Shown here piece by piece: positions 44,512 to 64,000 of a DNA stretch of 64,000 bases. How positions within the stretch are numbered: the first letter of the stretch is position 1; each line of letters starts with the position of its first letter. The notes beneath the pieces are model-generated. The model was not told the DNA's origin and made no database searches. It was given only the letters and a program-made list of their open reading frames with translations. Origin of the DNA: Homarus americanus (lineage: Eukaryota > Arthropoda > Malacostraca > Decapoda > Nephropidae); the NCBI RefSeq assembly GCF_018991925.1, contig NW_024720711.1:4616596-4680595 (forward strand), given 5' to 3'. A program made the translations under genes and the position numbers.

Positions 44512-46929
44512 TCACTCAAAATTTTGATAGGCTCATTTTTAACAAATACATATCTTAATTATCATATTGTATATTTAGCCTTTCTCTGCATAATGTGTTT
44601 TCAGCCAATGCTTATTTCTTAATACAAATATCACATAACACAACTGCATTACAAGCATTAGTCACTTCACTGTATGTTATACTGTATATGTACTTCTCCA
44701 CCACAGACATTTCGTCACTCATTTTAAGCAGTGCACTATTTGTGCTGTGAAAATATTTTCTTTACAAATTATCATTACAACCCCATGTGCTAAATTCCCA
44801 ACAACAGTGTTGAAAATATCCACTGTGTGATTCTGCTGTGGCTGAAATGTTTTGGGAAAATTTTAACGTGTTATGTTGGCTCAAGATCCAGAGGCAAAAA
44901 TAATCACAGATTTGGATAGACTGGTGGTTAAAACCACATAGTGAAGTATTCTCCATGTCCTTGCTCTCAGACACAGAAATGTGTATGGAGAGTATGCAAA
45001 CATAGAGAGGAAAGGGAATGAACAGCGCTTAAAAATGTTGGTATTAATTAGGAAAATTAAAAAATAAGAATAATACAATAACACTGAATTATAGTTTGTA
45101 ATGTCATTTTAAGATGGTAATAATATTAAATTATCAATGTGTCTCTATATTACCTCAGCTTTGTTTGGTGCAGGACTTGAGGGTTGGTCACTTAGATCTT
45201 AGAGAACCTTCCACAAACACCTCTGCCATAAACCCTCCCACACTCAAATGTTCATATAACACACTGTACCATCTTAACAACTGAATTGAAATGAGTTATT
45301 TACAGACTGATAGTTAAAACTATCATAAACACCTGGTAGCAAAATGTAAAACTGTTTTTGTCTTTAAAAAAAAAATATGTCGTAGGTCTTGGTTACACAT
45401 TTATTGTATTCATGATCAATAATTGTGATCTTACAATTTTGAAAACATCCATGGTTGTATTGGAATGCTTCAATAATTGATAATTTTTCCTGCCATAGAT
45501 TTTATTTTTTTTGCAGTGGTGAAAAGTTATGCAATTCTTTATCAAAGGAAAATATGTTAAAACTTTAATTTTCATCATAGGTCATCCAGTAGCTGTTTTT
45601 TTTTAGCTTATTACTATAGCCCAACTTAATGAGCAATAATAATGTCAAACTTATATATTTTCTTTATAATCTAGAGCACAGTACATTATGTATACAACAC
45701 TTACCAAAAGAAACCTATTTATTTACACTTTGGGACTGCAAAGGTTTCCAACCAGGGCCTTACACTATGCAAATGTAAGTGCACATGAATAACAATTATA
45801 ACATAAAATTTTAAAGCTGCATAATTAAAAACAAATGCAGAGGGATGCACGTAACTTCTCTTAGGATTAATAACATTACATACAGTACAGTATTGTATTA
45901 CATTTACATTATGTAAATTTTTTGGGTAGCAGAAATTTTTCCCACAATGTAGATTTATTTTATCAATCGTACTCAACTCACAGCATGCTGGGGTGGGAGA
46001 GGTTAAACAGCCGACCAAGAACTTGTATAAATTGATTAATCCTTTTCTTGAGAGGCATAATACACTTTCTTCCAACCCATGTTGCTGGTAACTAAGTAAG
46101 AGTGATAGGTAGATTATTAAAAAATGCACCACAGAAAGTTTTACACAAAAGTTACTTATTCAAATATAAACTTGTCCGGTGACATTATATTGATTAATGA
46201 GAATTTATGTACTGTATACAGCATTTCTGTTATTATCAGTTCAACCGCGATTTTGTTAAATAGTCTACTCTGCCACATACAGGCATCATTGAGAAATTAT
46301 GAAAAAATGCTCAGTGTTGTACTGTACATACGAAGTCCTTTTAATGAGAACTTGCTTGACTTACCTAAGTTGGTTCTGTGCATAAGGCAAGATGTTTGTT
46401 TGCTTGTGCCCGCTACACACAAGCTTCTGAGTGAATCTGAATATGGCGGCAAATTTTTCCTTTTAAATGATAGTCTTCTTAAGTAATGACTACTAAGTGT
46501 GATATTTTAATGTCTGATTACTCTGTACATATAATCTTAATCACGATAATTAAAATTTTGTTGTACAATTCATGTTATAAAATGCTTTCTTCTGATATAA
46601 ATTTGTTTTATTACCCAAATATATGTGTCACAATAATGATACTGTAAAAAGTTTTGAAAAAGAAATATTAATTTAGAGGAAACTACAGTTCTTGGGCCAT
46701 TATTTTACCTTACAGCCACCTCCAGCCCATTGTGCACTCCTGGTTAAGACTGCCCCCCCCCCCCCTAAAGATTATCAAATACTATAGAACCAGTAATTAG
46801 ATAAACCTGCACACAAACTTCTAAGTGTTACAGAATCTTGTACAGTAACATGTCCTTACCAAAAATATCTTCATCCATACTTTACTCAACAAAGTTTTCC
46901 CTCCAGTTTGATCAAAGTATTGTCGAGAT
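44512..46929. other. Intergenic, nothing recognised
   Basis: AT-rich; the longest frames (for example 45719-46132 minus and 46124-46486 plus) show no protein family resemblance or codon bias. A C11 run lies near 46752-46764 just outside the zinc-finger fragment. Confidence 0.45.
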
Positions 46930-47420
<491 letters not shown>

Positions 47421-47653
47421 CTTTGTTTTACTTAACAAACACTTCACCTTTCCCAGTATGGTAAAATGTCTTGTAAATTCTAATCATATATTGTACTGCC
47501 TTACACAAAACAATAAAATGTAGTAAGCTTAATAGCTTATGTAGCAAAAGTGATAAAATGTCACACATGTAATAATACTCTTTCTTCCATGCTGTCCAAA
47601 TAAGAGCTGTGAATACAATGGGTCAAGTCTGTAATAATATTATTATGTTATTA

Positions 47654-47885
47654 ATGGCAGCAGTTGAGTGAATACAGCACTCACCTCCTGCTCCTGGGGT
47701 CGGGGGTTCAATTCCAGGGCACTTCCAGTTCACCCAGCTGTAAATGGGTACCTAAGTTTACAACTTGGGGAAGTGAAGGCAGTTGAGTGTAGTAACGGCC
47801 ATGCTGCCGCCTCCTTGTGTATCAAAGTATACAGTGTGCTGTATCTACACTGTTCCTAATGGGTAGTCATGCCTATGGAACCCAC
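47654..47885 (+). mobile_element. tRNA-derived SINE, + strand
   Basis: Head GGCAGCAGTTGAGTGAATAC resembles a decayed box A, and GGGTTCAATTCC at 47705-47716 is a box B. The body reads CCCAGCTGTAAATGGGTACC, a phrase typical of arthropod/metazoan tRNA-SINE bodies. Ends are approximate; no target-site duplication was recognised. Confidence 0.75.
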
Positions 47886-49644
47886 TCTCACTTTACAATG
47901 GGAGCATTACTATCATTTCCCCGAAAACTAACTGAATCTTACATTAAAAATATATATATATACACCATAAGTTTTTCTGTTTAATATACCAGGGATCTGG
48001 GGGTGGAGCCCCTGTTTAAGGAAGTTAGGTAAGGTTAGGTAGTTTTGTTTGGCTAGGACGCCAGGTGTTTTTCATACTCACAAAGGTTAAGTTACGTTTA
48101 TTTTAGAAATAACCATTTTTAACACATTTGCACAAACTATAACAGTGTCCACTATAAAAAACTGAATATCCAGCCTTTTTTAAAATCGTTTAAATTAAAT
48201 TTCGGCCGCGGGTTAGTCATCAATAATTACCGTTCAGCCCATACTCATCTTACGAGCTGTTGCGCAAAAGGATTACAGAGGTCACAAAAGTAACCAACCC
48301 CAGCGGTCAGGATATTTAATATTTTGACCGCTGGAGTATTATGGTACAGTATTGAATGTTACAGAGTATTTCAAATAAATTCTTTGTTTAGTTCTGTACA
48401 TAGAGGGTGACTTATTCGCTACTGTGTGAGCCAATACGCAAGGAATATACTGTACTTGGTACAGATTCAAAGAAAAGTAACAGACGTGACCGATCGCCCA
48501 AGTGGCTAACGAGCCGATCAGTGGTGAAGAGGATAAAAGTAAAAGTAAAACCGCCACTTTATAAACAGAATCGCCGCAACATCAACAAACTAGATTGCAA
48601 CGTTATTTCAGATTAGAAAATTACAGTGACAGATCTTATTTTAAAAATTTCCATATTAATTATTTAATTTATAATTTCATATTCAGATTAATTTATAAAT
48701 AAGATTTTCTTTCGGAGAAAAAGTTTGTTTACAATTGGAGCCGCAGACTCGCAGGGGACTGTCCGAGTGACGGTGTAACAGTTAAAGTGAAGCGTTAGGT
48801 AAAAATGAAGTGCCAGACGTACGACTCATTCGGACTACGGCGGACAGGGGCCGGTCGGCGTTTCTCCTCAGTTCGCCTCAGTTGAAGTCAGTTCTGTGTT
48901 GGTGATGGACATGCATTCCTGAAGCGTACGTGTTTACGTTTGGTATAGCTTAAATCATATTATTTTAATTAAGATTAATGAGTGTTACCCCAAGGTCAGG
49001 ATATTGTGTGTATGATATTATGGTAATACAGTTCAGTGAGTGCTACCTTAAGGTTAGGATGTTGTAACTTGTGAGTGCTCCTTTATCATGTTGGCGTCTA
49101 CAGCGCATGTGTGGGGGTGGTGTGGGATTTTCTTATTGGCTATAGCGAAAGGAGACTTATAATTAGGCAAAAAAAATGTTTGTCTTAGTCTATGAACAAT
49201 ACGTGGGTGCGTCGGGAGCGGAGATTTGATTTTTTAGTACCAGAATAACCAGATATGGCTTAACAGATGTTGTGATAGAGATTATTTTACGTCAATTGCA
49301 GTTTCATCAGAAAAATAGTGTTAGGTTAGGTAGGTCAGGTTAGGTTTGGTTGGTTGGTGGTTTTTTTTATTTATGTGATGTACTCGAAACAAATTACATT
49401 TTCGTTAAGATTGATAGGAGGAGGAAGTATTTAAAAAAAAAAGCTATTGATTTCCGGCTGAAATGAATATCAAATTCGTTCGAAAATCGTCAGATAACAT
49501 CGGAAAAACATATTTTTAATATCCAAACAAAGTCCAGTGCATAAGTGAAATTTGGCCAAATTGGATATTTTTAAACCCAGTTTCAATGAAAAACAGCGGA
49601 CGGTCACGATCTGAGTCATTACGAGAGCAAGTTCTCGAGGGATG
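47886..49644. other. Intergenic, mostly featureless
   Basis: Holds TAGGTTAGGTTAGG-like words at 48028-48045 and 49321-49345 and the CpG-rich patch at 48740-48960. No gene or complete transposon recognised. Confidence 0.4.
48740..48960. promoter_or_regulatory. CpG-rich island-like stretch, possible promoter
   Basis: A GC- and CpG-rich patch in an AT-rich region, with several CGG/CGTACG words and repeated TCAGTT initiator-like words near 48878-48895. It could be an upstream promoter of THOC3 or a relic of a transposon. No coding frame follows it. Confidence 0.22.
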
Positions 49645-49961
49645 GACCGTCTAGATATCTGAAGACCTTATAAGACCCAATAATGTATTTGCCTGATTTA
49701 CCTTCTTCTCGCAATGGCCCGAGAACTTCAGCTCATTTGTCAACATACACACACACACACCTAGGTCCTTCTCACATTCAGTCTTAAATAGTGCAGTTTC
49801 TTCATCCCGTCGAGACATAGGATACGCCTCCTTACCGTTGGTACGCCCCAGGTGCATCCTCTTACACTTCGTGACATCTCAGCAGCCATTTCTTCGACCA
49901 TTCTTGGAGCACACAGAGGTCCTTCTGCAGCTCTTCACAGTCCGCTTGGTTCTGCCACATG
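49645..49961 (-). mobile_element. LINE reverse-transcriptase fragment beside the satellite
   Basis: The minus strand reads DCEELQKDLCVLQEWSKKWL upstream and MHLGRTNGKEAYPMSRRDEE, then TECEKDLGVCV, NELKFSGHCEKKVNQANTLL and GLIRSS. This is the region downstream of the catalytic FADD box in CR1-like LINEs. A frame break separates the two pieces. It ends exactly where the 33-bp satellite begins. Confidence 0.85.
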
Positions 49962-50681
49962 TACCACATATAGTGTGTGGTATTTAACATGTGCTACCAC
50001 ATCTAGTGTGTGGTATGTAACATGTGCTACCACATCCAGTGTGTGGTATTTAACATGTGCTACTACATTTAGTGTATGGTATTTAACGTGTTACCACATT
50101 TAGTGTGTGGTATTCAACATGTGCTACCACATCTAGTGTGTGGTATTTAACATGTGCTACTACATTTAGTGTATGGTATTTAACGTGTTACCACATTTAG
50201 TGTGTGGTATTCAACATGTGCAACCACATCTAGTGTGTGGTATTTAACATGTGCTACCACATCTAGTGTGTGGTATGTAACATGTGCTACCACATCCAGT
50301 GTGTGGTATTTAACATGTGCTACTACATTTAGTGTATGGTATTTAACGTGTTACCACATTTAGTGTGTGGTATTCAACATGTGCTACCACATCCAGTGTG
50401 TGGTATTTAACATGTGCTACTACATTTAGTGTATGGTATTTAACGTGTTACCACATATAGTGTGTGGTATTTAACATGTGCTACCACATCTAGTGTGTGG
50501 TATGTAACATGTGCTACCACATCCAGTGTGTGGTATTTAACATGTGCTACTACATTTAGTGTATGGTATTTAACGTGTTACCACATTTAGTGTGTGGTAT
50601 TCAACATGTGCTACCACATCTAGTGTGTGGTATTTAACATCTGCTACCACATGTAGTGTGTGGTATTTAACATGTGCTACC
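49962..50681. repeat. 33-bp satellite array, about 22 units
   Basis: Tandem units such as CTACCACATCTAGTGTGTGG+TATTTAACATGTG, with 31-33-bp variants. Variants occur in an order that itself repeats: the TATGTAAC unit starts at 49994, 50254 and 50481 (7 or 8 units apart), so a higher-order arrangement exists. It begins at the end of a LINE fragment. No coding meaning. Confidence 0.9.
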
Positions 50682-51309
50682 TGCCACTCGTACCGTTGTC
50701 ACAGCTGAAGGTGTAGAAATACTTTAATTATTTACATTAATTACAATAATCTGAACAGACTCCATTTCATAGCACATAGTTATTCTACTAATTAATGTGT
50801 GCAACATTTTTTAATTAACTATATTCAATTACAGCAAACTCAAATGTCAGCACTCAGATTTATTTTAATGTGATTCGAAACAACTGACTATATAGTTACT
50901 ATTGTTTTGTACCACACAGTGATGAGTTCCAAGAGAAACATGTAAGCAGATATTATTAATGTAAACTGTTATGTGATGTAGGCCTAAATAACATGAGCGG
51001 AATAATTTGACCCAATAATTATCCACAAAAGAATGGAAATCCTTTCATAATACGGTGAAGGTTCTGTTCTACTATCTGGAAAGATCTCCTTTGGTAAGGT
51101 ATTAATGTATTAATACTGTACAGTTCAATGGTTTTATTTATTCCTATACAGTATTAACTTCAATAAATATACATACAGGAATCTAACAATTTCACATATG
51201 ACCGTTTGAAAATCTGGTATCTACTAGTAGACCATCAGCTGTGGAAATAAAACGTTTTTTATAATAAAAGAGTTTGTTTCATTATATCTTAATTAATTGA
51301 ATTATTATA
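50682..51309. other. AT-rich intergenic sequence upstream of THOC3
   Basis: No open frame, repeat array or transposon terminus recognised. Confidence 0.45.
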
Positions 51310-51546
51310 ATGCTATCATTCGCCACTCACCAGCTCTGCAGCCTCTGCTCACCACGGAATCTCTGAGCGTTCCGCTGGTAGGGCCGTACGATATGTTGGG
51401 CAAACACCTAATTTTTACCGAGACTTCACTTTTAACTGCTACAACGGCGTGAGTGTAAACAACGGGAGAGTTGGCTAATCACTTTTTTCACCAGTAAATC
51501 TTGTGAAATATAGTTTCACCAACAGTAGGTTGGATAAGGAAGAATT
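51310..51546 (+). promoter_or_regulatory. Presumed THOC3 promoter/5' UTR
   Basis: About 240 bp of locally GC-richer sequence before the THOC3 ATG, with no TATA box evident. It adjoins an AT-rich intergenic stretch. Assignment rests only on position and composition; no start site can be fixed. Confidence 0.35.

Positions 51547-64000
<12,454 letters not shown>

Noticed and set aside
45719..46486. 137- and 120-codon frames in intergenic DNA
   Set aside because: No domain, codon bias or conserved motif; expected by chance in AT-rich sequence of this length.
49962..50681. CRISPR-like spaced repeats
   Set aside because: This is animal DNA; the units are directly tandem without unique spacers, so it is a satellite.

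Overview
The window is animal nuclear DNA. It has spliced genes with GT/AG introns of 0.5 to 7 kb, very long dinucleotide microsatellites, C-rich minisatellites, tRNA-derived SINEs, CR1-like LINE fragments and many TA-flanked pogo/Tigger-type DNA transposons. The microsatellite-dense texture, the recurring TACAGTACTGTAC-like tracts, the TTAGG-like CCTAACC runs and the repeat types fit an arthropod, most likely a decapod crustacean. That placement is inference; no marker gene here settles it.

Two host protein-coding genes are supported, both on the + strand. The first (13003-37947) is a PTP-PEST-family protein tyrosine phosphatase (co-orthologue of PTPN12/18/22). Eleven exons keep one open frame and give 2,093 residues plus stop, starting inside the phosphatase domain; the exons for its N-terminus were not found. 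The catalytic domain is complete from the DYINANYI strand through the WPD loop, the HCSAGCGRTG P-loop and the QTREQY Q-loop. It is followed by an unusually long disordered tail, mostly in one 4,041-bp exon, with at least six Tyr-x-Asn motifs, and ends in a CTH-like peptide. The second (51547 to beyond the window end) is THOC3, the WD40 subunit of the THO/TREX mRNA-export complex; its first four coding exons are present.

Layout. 1-7.8 kb: a belt of micro- and minisatellites with a 129-bp foldback at 3973-4101. 7.8-13 kb: unremarkable, no exon recognised. 13-38 kb: the phosphatase gene, whose introns hold several MITEs, a LINE tail and a probable hAT-like element. 38-51.4 kb: 3' UTR and an intergenic region with a 0.8-kb MITE, a full-length but inactivated Tigger transposon (42053-44509), a decayed C2H2 zinc-finger sequence, a SINE, a LINE fragment and a 33-bp satellite (49962-50681). 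51.4-64 kb: THOC3, whose introns hold a broken CR1-type LINE split by another insertion, MITEs, a SINE with target-site duplication, an internally deleted hAT transposon with an 8-bp target-site duplication, and a (TA)79 tract just upstream of exon 4.

Nothing amounts to a clearly new biological system. The strongest leads are the very long phosphatase tail with clustered YxN motifs and the dense, layered set of TA-inserting transposons in its introns.
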